DNA from: Salaquimonas sp.
GTDB lineage: Bacteria; Pseudomonadota; Alphaproteobacteria; Rhizobiales; Rhizobiaceae
NCBI GenBank assembly: GCA_028289365.1
Contig: JANQQM010000076.1
Location: 1 to 64,000, forward strand
Reading direction: 5' to 3'
DNA length: 64,000 nt
Numbering within the stretch: the first letter of the stretch is position 1; each line of letters opens with the position of its first letter. Both the position numbers and the translations under genes were made by a program. The notes beneath the pieces were generated by a model. The model was not told the origin of the DNA and ran no database searches. It was given only the letters and a program-made list of their open reading frames with translations. Positions 8,388 through 17,167 of the stretch are shown piece after piece.

Positions 8388-9983
8388 TTATGGATTTCCT
8401 GCAGGTTGCTGCATCTTTTCCATCACCTGATCGAGCGAGAAACTCGCAGCCTTCTGCCTTGGCGGAAATTCCTGGAATGTTGCAAGGAAATCGCCGACAT
8501 ATGCCTGCGCCGGCACCAGCAAATAGGCACGATCAAGCAACCAGTCGTAATACGTATTTGACGTCCGATAGCTACGTTCGTAGGGGTCCCGCCGAAGATT
8601 GATGATCAACGGTACGCGCAATGGTGTCCATGGCTCTATCCAAGCCCGTAACGTCTGATATGCCTTTTGCTCGAGAAAGATCATTTTCCAGTCATTGTAC
8701 CGAAGCGCTGTCAGGTCACCGTCATCGGAGAAGTAGAAAATCTCGCGGCGTGGGGTTTCCTGGGTCTCGCCTGTCAGGAATGGCAGGAAGTTGTAGCCAT
8801 CCAGATGAACCTTGTATTCCCTGCCAATGGCCTGAACACCGCCCTGTTTGAGTTGCTCCTTGATATCAGGATTGCCTGCTGCGGCCAGATAGGTTGGTAA
8901 CCAATCCATGTGATGCATGATTTCATTTGAAACTGAGCCGGCTTCAATGTTTCCGGGCCATCGCACCATGGAGGGAACGCGCCATCCACCTTCCCAATTG
9001 GTGTTTTTCTCGCCAAAGAACGGTGTCGCCGCAGCATCTGGCCAGGTGTTGTAGTGCGGACCATTATCGGTTGAATAATGGACGATGGTATTGTCTGTGA
9101 TGCCCAGCTCGTCCAACACGTCGAGCAGCTGCCCGACATGCAGGTCATGCTCAATCATTCCGGCTGAATATTCATCGACATGCTTGCCGGCAAGCTCGTC
9201 TGCCTGTGTCCGCATTTCGGGCTTCACATGGGTGCGGAAGTGCATGCGCGTGCCATTCCACCACACATAAAACGGCTGGCCCTGTTCATGGGCGCGCTTG
9301 ATGAAATCGATCGCCGCAGCGACTGTTTCTTCATCCACCGTTTCCATGCGCTTTTTGGTCAACGGGCCGGTATCTTCGATTGAACCGTCGGCCGCTGACT
9401 TGATCACGCCACGCGGACCAAAACGTTCGCGGAAGGCAGGATCTTGCGGATAATCCTCGTTTTCCGGCTCTTCTTCGGCGTTCAGGTGATAGAGATTACC
9501 GAAGAATTCATCAAAGCCATGGTTCGTCGGCAGATGTTCGTCCTTGTCGCCAAGATGGTTCTTGCCGAACTGGCCGGTTACATAGCCTTCAGCCTTCAAC
9601 AGGCCGGCAATGGTTGGATCTTCTTCCTGCATGCCAAGCTCTGCGCCGGGAAGCCCGACTTTCGACAGGCCGGTGCGAAACACGCTCTGCCCCATAATGT
9701 AGGAGGAACGTCCCGCGGTGCAGGATTGTTCGCCGTAATAGTCGGTAAAGATCATGCCTTCATTGGCGATCCGGTCGATATTGGGTGTACGGTAACCCAT
9801 CAATCCCATCGTATAGGCGCTGATGTTGGATTGACCGACATCATCGCCCCAGATGACCAGGATATTGGGCTTGTCAGCCTGGGCATATGCAATACCAGGC
9901 AAAATCAGCATGACCGCCGCCAATAGCAGCGCTCGCCATACAGACTGTATTCGCAATAATACTCTATCTACTGTTGTTAACAT
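8388..9983 (-). CDS. Secreted arylsulfatase (S1 sulfatase family)
   Basis: A 531-residue type I sulfatase, predicted to hydrolyse sulfate esters outside the cytoplasm. An uncleaved N-terminal region with a hydrophobic core (about 16-33) ending in AYAQA is a signal peptide. Metal-binding aspartates occur in IWGDDVG (47-48). The formylglycine signature is C88-T-A-G-R, matching the C-x-A-x-R form, and GKNHLGD follows. AAGGAG 6 bases before the ATG at 9983 supports the start. No anaerobic or aerobic formylglycine-generating enzyme gene is visible in the window, so maturation must depend on a gene elsewhere. The natural substrate is unknown. Confidence 0.9.
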   Translation of the reverse strand: MLTTVDRVLLRIQSVWRALLLAAVMLILPGIAYAQADKPNILVIWGDDVGQSNISAYTMGLMGYRTPNIDRIANEGMIFTDYYGEQSCTAGRSSYIMGQSVFRTGLSKVGLPGAELGMQEEDPTIAGLLKAEGYVTGQFGKNHLGDKDEHLPTNHGFDEFFGNLYHLNAEEEPENEDYPQDPAFRERFGPRGVIKSAADGSIEDTGPLTKKRMETVDEETVAAAIDFIKRAHEQGQPFYVWWNGTRMHFRTHVKPEMRTQADELAGKHVDEYSAGMIEHDLHVGQLLDVLDELGITDNTIVHYSTDNGPHYNTWPDAAATPFFGEKNTNWEGGWRVPSMVRWPGNIEAGSVSNEIMHHMDWLPTYLAAAGNPDIKEQLKQGGVQAIGREYKVHLDGYNFLPFLTGETQETPRREIFYFSDDGDLTALRYNDWKMIFLEQKAYQTLRAWIEPWTPLRVPLIINLRRDPYERSYRTSNTYYDWLLDRAYLLVPAQAYVGDFLATFQEFPPRQKAASFSLDQVMEKMQQPAGNP

Positions 9984-10218
9984 GGGATCTCCTTGGGGTG
10001 AGAACAGACCGATATCCGTTGCGGAATATCAACCCCGCCATGTCACCTCATTTTTGTCGGAAAGCCAAGTGCTTTTGTAAGCGCTTTCATCATGATTTCC
10101 GTTTTTTTATGAAGAGGCATTCGGATAGGAGCCGCGCCAATACCCGTTCCGACCGTCACGGCTACACGTGTTTAAAGCGTCAAACTATCTCGAATACAGG
10201 GAATGGGCGGAATAATGA

Positions 10219-10295
10219 TGGTACGGTTGGGTGGATTTGAACCACCGGCCTCTGGAGCCACAATCCAGCGCTCTAACCAACTGAGCTACAACCGC
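10219..10295 (-). tRNA. tRNA-His (anticodon GTG), no encoded G-1, discriminator A73
   Basis: A complete 77-base cloverleaf on the minus strand: acceptor GCGGTTG/CAACCGT (first pair G-T), D stem GCTC/GAGC, anticodon stem CTGGA/TCCAG around loop TTGTGGC (anticodon GTG), T stem GGTGG/CCACC with TTCAAAT, and encoded ACCA. The base before the 5' end is T, so the almost universal extra G-1 is not encoded, and the discriminator is A rather than C. This combination is the known derived state in one clade of Alphaproteobacteria with a divergent HisRS; hisS lies in this same window. Confidence 0.95.
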
Positions 10296-10400
10296 ATGGG
10301 CTTGATCAGCATTAATCTGATCCTGATGAGTGGCGGGATACCGCCAAGTGCCCGATAATGCAATAGCCCCGCTGCCGATTGCAATTGCTTAGACAAAATA

Positions 10401-10428
10401 AAAGCCGGGACCGCGAGGTCTCGGCTTT
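10401..10428 (-). terminator. Rho-independent terminator downstream of phasin
   Basis: AAAGCCGGGACC and GGTCTCGGCTTT pair over 12 positions (one G-T) around a GCGA loop. On the minus strand the stem is followed by TTTTATTTT. It lies about 60 bases past the phasin stop and fits as its terminator. Confidence 0.85.
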
Positions 10429-10443
10429 AGGTTGATCCCTTAG

Positions 10444-10470
10444 ATGGAGCAATGTCAGATATTGCTCCAT
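10444..10470 (-). other. Hairpin in the phasin 3' untranslated region
   Basis: ATGGAGCAAT (10444-10453) and ATTGCTCCAT (10461-10470) form a perfect 10-base stem with a 7-base loop, between the phasin stop and the stronger terminator. There is no T tract directly after it, so it may stabilise the transcript end rather than terminate it. The role is inferred. Confidence 0.5.
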
Positions 10471-10486
10471 AGATGTTATTCGCTGG

Positions 10487-10957
10487 TTAGGCTTTTTTTG
10501 GCGTGGCCGCCTCTACTGCTTTCTCGGCCACTTTTTCCGCAACCGCCTTTACAGGTGCGGTTGATTCTTCAGAAACCTTAGCAGTCAGTTCCTGTGCTTC
10601 CTTGGTTTGTGCGGAGAGCACTTCGAAGCTGTTGCGAAAGAATTCGCTCTGCAGTTCCATCAGTTCGGAAACCGATTTGATTGCAGAAAGCTTCTCCATA
10701 TAGGTGATGCTGGCTTCGGTATTGGCCTTTGTATTTTCAATGGCCTTTGAGGAAAGCGCAATCGCACCTTCGCGAGCAGCTTCAAACGCCTGTTTGGCAG
10801 ATTCGGTCGCTTCTTCTGCAGCAACCTTGAACTGCTCATAGGCTTCTGCATTCTGGGCAACAGCCTTTTCGGCTGCTTCACGGAATGAACCGGACATTTT
10901 GGCAACGTCGAATTCGGGGAACTCGAAGCCGGTTGCGGGTTTCTTTGCTGTTGTCAC
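10487..10957 (-). CDS. Phasin family protein (PHB granule-associated)
   Basis: A 156-residue amphipathic, alanine- and glutamate-rich helical protein of the phasin_2 type (FEVLSAQTKEAQELTAKV near 113-130). It probably coats polyhydroxybutyrate granules in the cytoplasm. The start is GTG at 10957 with AGGAG 7 bases upstream. The C-terminal tail is a low-complexity Ala/Lys/Glu/Pro segment. About 100 bases upstream are two TGC-N3-GCA sites, the form bound by the PHB-sensing repressor PhaR, so derepression when PHB accumulates is likely. No phaC or phaR gene is in the window. Confidence 0.88.
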   Translation of the reverse strand: MTTAKKPATGFEFPEFDVAKMSGSFREAAEKAVAQNAEAYEQFKVAAEEATESAKQAFEAAREGAIALSSKAIENTKANTEASITYMEKLSAIKSVSELMELQSEFFRNSFEVLSAQTKEAQELTAKVSEESTAPVKAVAEKVAEKAVEAATPKKA

Positions 10958-11306
10958 AATACTTCTCCTGGCGATGATGGTCGAATAGTGAATTTCTGCA
11001 GGGCGTCATGCTCTCCGCCCTTATGCAGAGGGTATATATGGGCTTTTATTGTGCATTGCAACATTTTTTTGCACTGCACAATAAAATATATTTCCAGGAA
11101 TGGGACAATTGGGGGCAGGAATTAACCTTGGAATGAAATTACCGGCTGGTTTTAGGGGATTTTCTGGACCACGGTGCTGGTCCAAGGTATTAAAATTTCG
11201 TTAACAAGGTAGTCGGCAATTTTTGGAGATCTGGATCATGAACAAACGCTGTTTGCGAGTTGATACGCAAAACAGACATTGTTCTGCACGATACCGGTAG
11301 TTTGTA
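10958..11306. other. 349-base intergenic region between phasin and PdhS-like kinase
   Basis: This divergent, AT-rich region contains the phasin ribosome site (10965-10970), the paired TGC-N3-GCA palindrome at 11044-11088 (listed separately) and a further AT-rich stretch up to the kinase start. I see no small gene or RNA in it. Confidence 0.6.
11044..11088. promoter_or_regulatory. Paired TGC-N3-GCA palindrome, probable PhaR operator
   Basis: TGCATTGCA (11052-11060) and TGCACTGCA (11070-11078) sit 18 bases centre to centre, inside a larger imperfect inverted repeat reaching outward through TTTTATTG and CAATAAAAT. PhaR proteins of Alphaproteobacteria are known to bind TGC-N3/4-GCA upstream of phasin genes. 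The second core, read on the other strand, is identical to one upstream of aceA (21700-21708). Binding is inferred. Confidence 0.7.
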
Positions 11307-14300
11307 ATGGTTCAGGCAAATCAGACCTTTTTGGAATTGATGGCCCAGCCTCGATTGGGAAAATTGATGCTGTCGCGCGAGGTTGCCATTCTGTTCAGCG
11401 CAGATATGGCGCAGGTCCTGTGGGCAAATATGTCCGGTCTGTACATGCTTGGCGTAAAGGAATTCGCGACATTGCCCGGTACTGGCGCCTTGCCGCAACA
11501 AACCTTTATTCGCCAACTCGCAGGTGCTGCGCGTCAGGTTGGTCACGATCAGGCACTGGTTCGTGGTTTCCGGATTCCGCGCGGGACGAAGTCCGAATTT
11601 GTACAATGCGAGCTCAGCCAATATCCATTGTCAGACGGCAGAAGCGCGATATTGCTGACCTGCGATGATGAGGTCCTGCAGCCAACAGTGCCTGAGCACG
11701 AATTCGCTGCGCTTATTGTTCAATCATTGGCCGGAATTGCCGATAATGTCGCAATTGTCGATGAATTTGGGCTTGTGGTTGGCGCAAGCGATGGTTTTCA
11801 GGCGATCGAATTCTCGGCAGACGACCTTCCCGTTCTGGTGCGCGATGCACTTGCAGTAGGTGAGCAGACAACGGACAAGATCGTTGCTACTTCGGACAAT
11901 CACCAGATAGGGGTAAGAATAATCAATCTTAGTGGTCAGACGCCACGCCTGATGTTCATCTGCGAAAGACAGGAAGTCTTGTCCAGAACATCACCCGAAA
12001 AACCTGAACCAACGCAGGATTCAGATATTGAAGCTGGATTGACCCGGCCAACAGCCCAAACGCCGCCAGCCCAGTCCGATCAGGGTTCTCCAGACAGTTC
12101 GTTAGTTGAACGGGATACGCAACCCACCGCGGTCAGGAGCCTTTTGGATCGTTGGTATACCCGCCAAAACAGCCTGGATCTGCCGACAACCGACACAGAC
12201 AGTCAGGACAACTGGGAGCGGCCTTCTCTCTCGAATGAAGTCCAGGCTGAACAGAAAACTCCTGAAAAATCGGAGCCAAACTGCCAGCCCGAGCCGCAGG
12301 AAGACGAAATACCTGACAAAGACATTGCAGATTCATCCGAGCCGGTTGCCGCCGATGTTGACTCCAACAAGGATCAGGACACGCCGATTCCGCCAATCGA
12401 AACAACCGATGATGTGGATAAATCTGGCCGGGATATTTCAGAAACCAGCCTGCCGGAACCGGAACTGCCATTCCATTACAATGCAACCGGGGAAGCCATC
12501 CGCTTTGCCTGGAAAATTGACGCTGACGGCGTGTTTCGCACCGTCTCGCCGGAACTGGCGCAGACCGTCGGGCCGAATGCGGCTGATATTATCGGTCGTA
12601 ATTGGCGTGAAGTTGCGACCGTTTTCGGTTTCGACCGGTCAGGCGAAATTGCTCAGATGCTTGAGAGACGGGATACCTGGTCCGGAAAAACTGTAATGTG
12701 GCCAGTTCAGGGTACGGATCTTGTTGTGCCGATTGATCTGGCAGCACTGCCGGCCTTTGACCAGGATCGCGAATTTGACGGCTTTCGTGGATTTGGGATC
12801 ATCCGCACAGCCGATGCCACTGTCGACTATGATGAAATAGGCCGCGCGCTTGTTGGAGGAACGCAGCCTGAGAATGGTGTTCCGGCTGACGAAGAAAATG
12901 ATGAAAACGCTATTGAGATAGAAAATCACGATGTGGTCCGCAAACAGCGGCTATCTGTTGAAGATGAAACCGCGCCCGACGACGACCTCGAAATCGAGGA
13001 TGATGACACAGAAGGCAATAAGCCCGCCATAGACGATGAGCCTGCGACGGAGGATGCGCGGGGGAATGGCGCAACTATCGTCGATATGAGCTCGATCCGA
13101 AATCGCGATCGGGAAAAGGCAGCTTCGACCGACGAACATCTGACCGGCAAGGAAGAGCGCGCCTTTCAGGAGATAGGTGAAAAGCTTGGTTCCGACGCAG
13201 ACTTTGAGCCGTCGGAAGACAGCAACAAGGTTGCAAACAGGAATGTGCCGGATGAACAGCTGGACACGCCCGAAGAGCCGGACGTAGCAGAGCTTGCAAG
13301 CAAGATGGTTTCGACCCTGCAAAAGGTCGATACGGAAGACCATGACATTCCGCGCCAATGCGAAATCCTGCAGCAATTGCCGGTACCCGTTCTGGTCTAT
13401 CGAAATGACGAACTTCTGTTTGCCAATAATGAACTGCTGAACATCACAGGTTACGCATCACTGGAAAATATTGCAGCTGCCGGCGGAATTGAGACTCTGA
13501 TTTCTGCCCGTAAGATCGGAGAGGGCGAGAATCCGGTCATGACGCTGACCCGTCGGGATGGAACATCCCTGCGCGTTAATCCGCTTCTGCAAACCGTTCC
13601 CTGGGACGACGAAAAGGCACTTCTGCTCACATTCAGAAAATCTGAAGCCGTAGATACCGTTGAAAAGGCGGCAATTGACATTGTTCGTGTAAGCGAACTT
13701 GAGAACATTCTCGATACCGCCACTGACGGCATCATCATTGCAGACCAGCAAGGTGAAATAGAATCGCTCAATGCTTCCGGTGAAGCGCTTTTCGGCATGA
13801 GCTTTGATGACGCGAAGGGAAAACAGCTAAGCGAGATATTTGCCCAGGAAAGCCAGCAGACGATTGAGGATTATATCGCCGAAATTTCGCAGCCGGGCGT
13901 TGCGGGAATTTTGAATGACGGTCGTGAGGTAATTGGCAAGGAGGTCAATGGTGGCCTGATTCCGCTATTTGTCACAATTGGAAAACTTGGCGAATCCGAG
14001 AAATACTGCGTCGTCCTGCGTGACATCACACAGTGGAAAAAGGCGGAGGAAGAACTCGTCACCGCAAAACGTGAAGCGGAAAATGCCAATGATCAGAAAA
14101 CCGAGTTTCTGGCTCGCGTCAGCCACGAAATAAGAACACCGCTCAATGCGATTATCGGTTTCTCCGACGTGATGATCGAGGAACGGTTTGGCCCGATCGG
14201 CAATGACCGTTACCGTGAATATCTGCGCGACATCAATCGTTCCGGCGTCCATGTTCTCGATCTGATCAATGACCTGCTGGATATTTCAAAGATCGAGGCA

Positions 14301-14795
14301 GGCAAGATGGAACTCAATTACGAGGCCGTCGATCTCAACCAGCTTGTCTCGCAAACCGTGGCGCTTCTGCAACCGCAGGCCAATGGCGAGCGCATCATAA
14401 TTCGTACCTCGCTGTCGCGCGCCGTACCAAAAGTTGTTGCCGATGTTCGCTCGGTTCGTCAGGTCATCCTCAATCTGGTTTCAAACGCCATTAAGTTCAC
14501 CGAGCCCAATGGCCAGGTGATTGTTTCGACAGTCTATGAAGGAAATGGCGAAGTGGGCTTGAGGGTTCGCGATACCGGCCGTGGCATGTCGCCTGCCGAA
14601 ATCGAACATGCGATGAAACCTTTCAGCCAGATCAATGTCATGGATGACCAGCGGGGCCGGGGCACCGGTTTGGGACTGCCGCTGACCAAGGCACTGGTAG
14701 AGGCCAATCGGGCTTATTTTGATCTCGAGAGCAAGCCAGGCGAAGGCACGATTGCCCATGTGCATTTTCCGACCCAGCGCGTCCTGGCTGATTGA
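11307..14795 (+). CDS. PdhS-like multi-PAS sensor histidine kinase
   Basis: A 1162-residue cytoplasmic kinase with no membrane segment. The N-terminal PAS-like region (about 1-220) leads into a long acidic, Glu/Asp/Gln-rich disordered linker (about 225-385). Then come PAS-like domains at about 389-520, 685-780 and 796-910, with another acidic linker at about 540-670. HisKA carries the phospho-acceptor His940 (SHEIRTPLNAIIGFSDVM), and HATPase_c follows with N box (LNLVSNAIKF), DTGRGM and GRGTGLGLPL. The C-terminal half closely resembles PdhS of Brucella and other Hyphomicrobiales, a DivJ/PleC-type kinase of the DivK-CtrA cell-cycle circuit. The function is inferred from that likeness. Confidence 0.85.
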   Translation: MVQANQTFLELMAQPRLGKLMLSREVAILFSADMAQVLWANMSGLYMLGVKEFATLPGTGALPQQTFIRQLAGAARQVGHDQALVRGFRIPRGTKSEFVQCELSQYPLSDGRSAILLTCDDEVLQPTVPEHEFAALIVQSLAGIADNVAIVDEFGLVVGASDGFQAIEFSADDLPVLVRDALAVGEQTTDKIVATSDNHQIGVRIINLSGQTPRLMFICERQEVLSRTSPEKPEPTQDSDIEAGLTRPTAQTPPAQSDQGSPDSSLVERDTQPTAVRSLLDRWYTRQNSLDLPTTDTDSQDNWERPSLSNEVQAEQKTPEKSEPNCQPEPQEDEIPDKDIADSSEPVAADVDSNKDQDTPIPPIETTDDVDKSGRDISETSLPEPELPFHYNATGEAIRFAWKIDADGVFRTVSPELAQTVGPNAADIIGRNWREVATVFGFDRSGEIAQMLERRDTWSGKTVMWPVQGTDLVVPIDLAALPAFDQDREFDGFRGFGIIRTADATVDYDEIGRALVGGTQPENGVPADEENDENAIEIENHDVVRKQRLSVEDETAPDDDLEIEDDDTEGNKPAIDDEPATEDARGNGATIVDMSSIRNRDREKAASTDEHLTGKEERAFQEIGEKLGSDADFEPSEDSNKVANRNVPDEQLDTPEEPDVAELASKMVSTLQKVDTEDHDIPRQCEILQQLPVPVLVYRNDELLFANNELLNITGYASLENIAAAGGIETLISARKIGEGENPVMTLTRRDGTSLRVNPLLQTVPWDDEKALLLTFRKSEAVDTVEKAAIDIVRVSELENILDTATDGIIIADQQGEIESLNASGEALFGMSFDDAKGKQLSEIFAQESQQTIEDYIAEISQPGVAGILNDGREVIGKEVNGGLIPLFVTIGKLGESEKYCVVLRDITQWKKAEEELVTAKREAENANDQKTEFLARVSHEIRTPLNAIIGFSDVMIEERFGPIGNDRYREYLRDINRSGVHVLDLINDLLDISKIEAGKMELNYEAVDLNQLVSQTVALLQPQANGERIIIRTSLSRAVPKVVADVRSVRQVILNLVSNAIKFTEPNGQVIVSTVYEGNGEVGLRVRDTGRGMSPAEIEHAMKPFSQINVMDDQRGRGTGLGLPLTKALVEANRAYFDLESKPGEGTIAHVHFPTQRVLAD

Positions 14796-14850
14796 ATTCT
14801 CCTCAGCCGATACTTGACCCGGCTGGTTTGTCCATTCATAGCCAGCTGCG

Positions 14851-16563
14851 ATGAACCGTTCTCAGGATATAAGATTGCGAACAAGCCAATCTCCGCGCGC
14901 AACCATGTTTGCGTCTATTCTGATTTGCGCCATCGCCCTTATTCCGTTTTTTGCGTTACTGTTACTGGCCTTTGGCGATAGCCGTGATGTCTGGCTACAT
15001 CTTGTCACAAATGTCCTGCCGCGCTCGCTTTCGACAACGCTGCTGCTGATGGCAGGCGTAGGGCTGTTGTCTTCGGCAATGGGTGTCGGTGCAGCCTGGC
15101 TGGTAAGCCGATATGAATTTTTTGGCCGCAGGACACTGCAATGGGCACTGGTTCTACCGCTTGCGGTTCCGACCTATATTTCAGCCTATTGTTTTACCGA
15201 ACTGATGGATTTCACCGGGCCGATACAGACATTCGTTCGTTTCTCGGGAGGCTATTCCTCGCCGGCCGACTATTGGTTTCCCGACATTCGCTCGCTGGGC
15301 GGTGCGATATTCATCATGTCGATCGTGCTCTACCCATATGTTTATCTCACCAGCCGCATCGTCTTCGAGATGCAAGCAAGCTCGATATTGGAGGCAAGCC
15401 GTGTTTTGGGCGCCGGTGCCTGGCGCATGTTTTTCCGCATCGGTCTCCCGCTAGCTCGTCCGGCTGTCGCCGCCGGCGCCATGCTCGCAATACTAGAAGC
15501 CCTGAATGATATCGGTGCGGTGGAAATCCTGGGCGTGCAGACCCTGACATTTTCCATCTTCGACACCTGGCTCAATCGTTCAAGCCTGGCCGGCGCAGCA
15601 CAAATCGCATGGCTCATGCTCATTGTCGTTGCCATTGTCATTGCCATGGAACGACGGGGCCGCGGCGGTCGTCTGTATGAATATAAACAGTCAGGTGCCT
15701 CGACCTTGAGCAGGGTGCGCGCAAAGCCGCTTCACGCTGCCGCCTTTTGTCTTCTGTGTCTTGCACCGATTGTTGTCGGCTTCATTGTCCCGGCGGCATT
15801 GCTGTTTGGCTTTGCGTTTCGGCGAACCGAACAGTTGTCAGATCCGGAACTGTTCGCCGCCGCGACAAATAGCGTAACCGTTTCACTTTCAGCAGCGATC
15901 GTAACCGTGTTGGCGGCATTCATGCTGATAACCATGACCCGGCGCCATCGTGGCAAGCTGACCGGCTTTCTGACGCGGCTCGCCGCACTTGGATATGCAG
16001 TACCCGGTTCGGTTTTGGCGATTGGCTCCCTTTATGCATTCACCACATTTGACAACTGGATTGATGCTTCAATGCGGTCTCTGTTTGGAATATCAACCGG
16101 CCTGGTGGTCTCAGGCAGCGCGGCGATAATTGTCTATGCCTGTTCGGTCAGGTTCCTTGCCGTTGCCTACGGTAGCCTGGAAGCCGGCTATTCGCGCATA
16201 TCAAGCCACATGCCGATGGCGGCGCGCACACTTGGCAGAAGCGCAAACCAGGCGATGATCGCCATCGAGTTACCGCTGATGAAAAAGGCAATTCTGACCG
16301 CCCTACTATTGGTCTTTGTCGAGACAATGAAGGAACTGTCTGCAACCGTATTGCTGCGGCCGTTTAATTTTCCAACACTTGCAACCTATATCTACGAACG
16401 GGCTTCCCTTGCCCGGTTTGAAGACGCCGCAATTGCCGCTCTGGCTATCGTTGCAATTGGTCTCGTGCCGCTTTTGATACTGAACAAGATCCAGTCTGCA
16501 GTGCCGGTTTCGAGAATGCGGCCTGAACAAAAAAATGCGGGCGCTGGGCCCGCATTGAGTTAG
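14851..16563 (+). CDS. Fused ABC transporter permease, ferric iron type
   Basis: A 570-residue inner-membrane protein with two complete permease halves in tandem, as in FbpB/AfuB/HitB iron(III) importers. Each half has about six membrane helices and an EAA loop: EASRVLGAGAWRMFFRI near 187-203 and MAARTLGRSANQAMIAI near 452-468. It starts 55 bases after the kinase gene. No solute-binding protein or ATPase is adjacent, so it needs partners elsewhere. The last codons run through a hairpin, and the stop lies just after it. Substrate assignment to iron rests on family resemblance; thiamine or phosphonate permeases are less likely alternatives. Confidence 0.85.
   Translation: MNRSQDIRLRTSQSPRATMFASILICAIALIPFFALLLLAFGDSRDVWLHLVTNVLPRSLSTTLLLMAGVGLLSSAMGVGAAWLVSRYEFFGRRTLQWALVLPLAVPTYISAYCFTELMDFTGPIQTFVRFSGGYSSPADYWFPDIRSLGGAIFIMSIVLYPYVYLTSRIVFEMQASSILEASRVLGAGAWRMFFRIGLPLARPAVAAGAMLAILEALNDIGAVEILGVQTLTFSIFDTWLNRSSLAGAAQIAWLMLIVVAIVIAMERRGRGGRLYEYKQSGASTLSRVRAKPLHAAAFCLLCLAPIVVGFIVPAALLFGFAFRRTEQLSDPELFAAATNSVTVSLSAAIVTVLAAFMLITMTRRHRGKLTGFLTRLAALGYAVPGSVLAIGSLYAFTTFDNWIDASMRSLFGISTGLVVSGSAAIIVYACSVRFLAVAYGSLEAGYSRISSHMPMAARTLGRSANQAMIAIELPLMKKAILTALLLVFVETMKELSATVLLRPFNFPTLATYIYERASLARFEDAAIAALAIVAIGLVPLLILNKIQSAVPVSRMRPEQKNAGAGPALS
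16534..16556. terminator. Terminator-like hairpin overlapping the permease 3' end
   Basis: AATGCGGGC (16534-16542) and GCCCGCATT (16548-16556) form a perfect 9-base stem around GCTGG. A run of A at 16528-16533 precedes it, and TTAGTTTTG follows, so it could act in both directions. It lies within the last codons of the permease, whose stop is at 16561-16563. Confidence 0.7.
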
Positions 16564-17167
16564 TTTTGTGGAGCGAACAAAGTTCTCGTATGAAATCTAA
16601 ACCTCTAACTGCTGGCACTGCCTGATCTGCCATCTGGTCCCGGCAGACACGAAATGCCCGTCTTTGTTGCACCGATAATGGCGCTGCAATCCTTTACAAA
16701 TCCTTACTGGCAAACAATAAAATTGATGAAATAGTAAGCTTTAAGAATTCAAGGTTAATAACCCTGCAAGAATTTGTTAGCCATGTTGCATAAGGAATAT
16801 TTAATTTTTCGAAATTTTGCCGGCTAAATAACGATTGGTTCCTTGTTTTTGGGGTCCGCTGGGCGAATTGTAACACGAAAATTCATCCGATTTCCCGATT
16901 ATCGGGTTCAAAACTGCAATTAATTGCGGATCATGTGAAAATAAACCCATCTTGGCCGTGGTCAATCATCATGCTGGGGTGTTATATGAATCAAGGGTTC
17001 TGGCTTTGATTCTATTGTACTTTCGCGGCGAATTTGCCAGAACAGGAGGATGTTCACACCAGCGGTTCCGGCAGCTCGAGCAGACGACCATGCAGGGCAA
17101 GGGGCAGTTCGGCCAGAGTAAATCAGTACCGGATTGCGACTTATCCGTCCGGACGAAATGAGGGGTC
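16564..17167. other. 604-base intergenic stretch, no gene recognised
   Basis: AT-rich, particularly 16680-16970. Short open frames on either strand lack ribosome sites and recognisable protein features. The odd palindrome CCCGATTATCGGG at 16894-16906 is the only clear symmetric site. The last 25 bases hold GAGGGG, the ribosome site of the AsmA gene. An unannotated small RNA is possible but I cannot support one. Confidence 0.5.

Noticed and set aside
16952-17161. 69-codon open frame before the AsmA gene
   Set aside because: No ribosome site and no recognisable domain; it ends just before the AsmA ribosome site.
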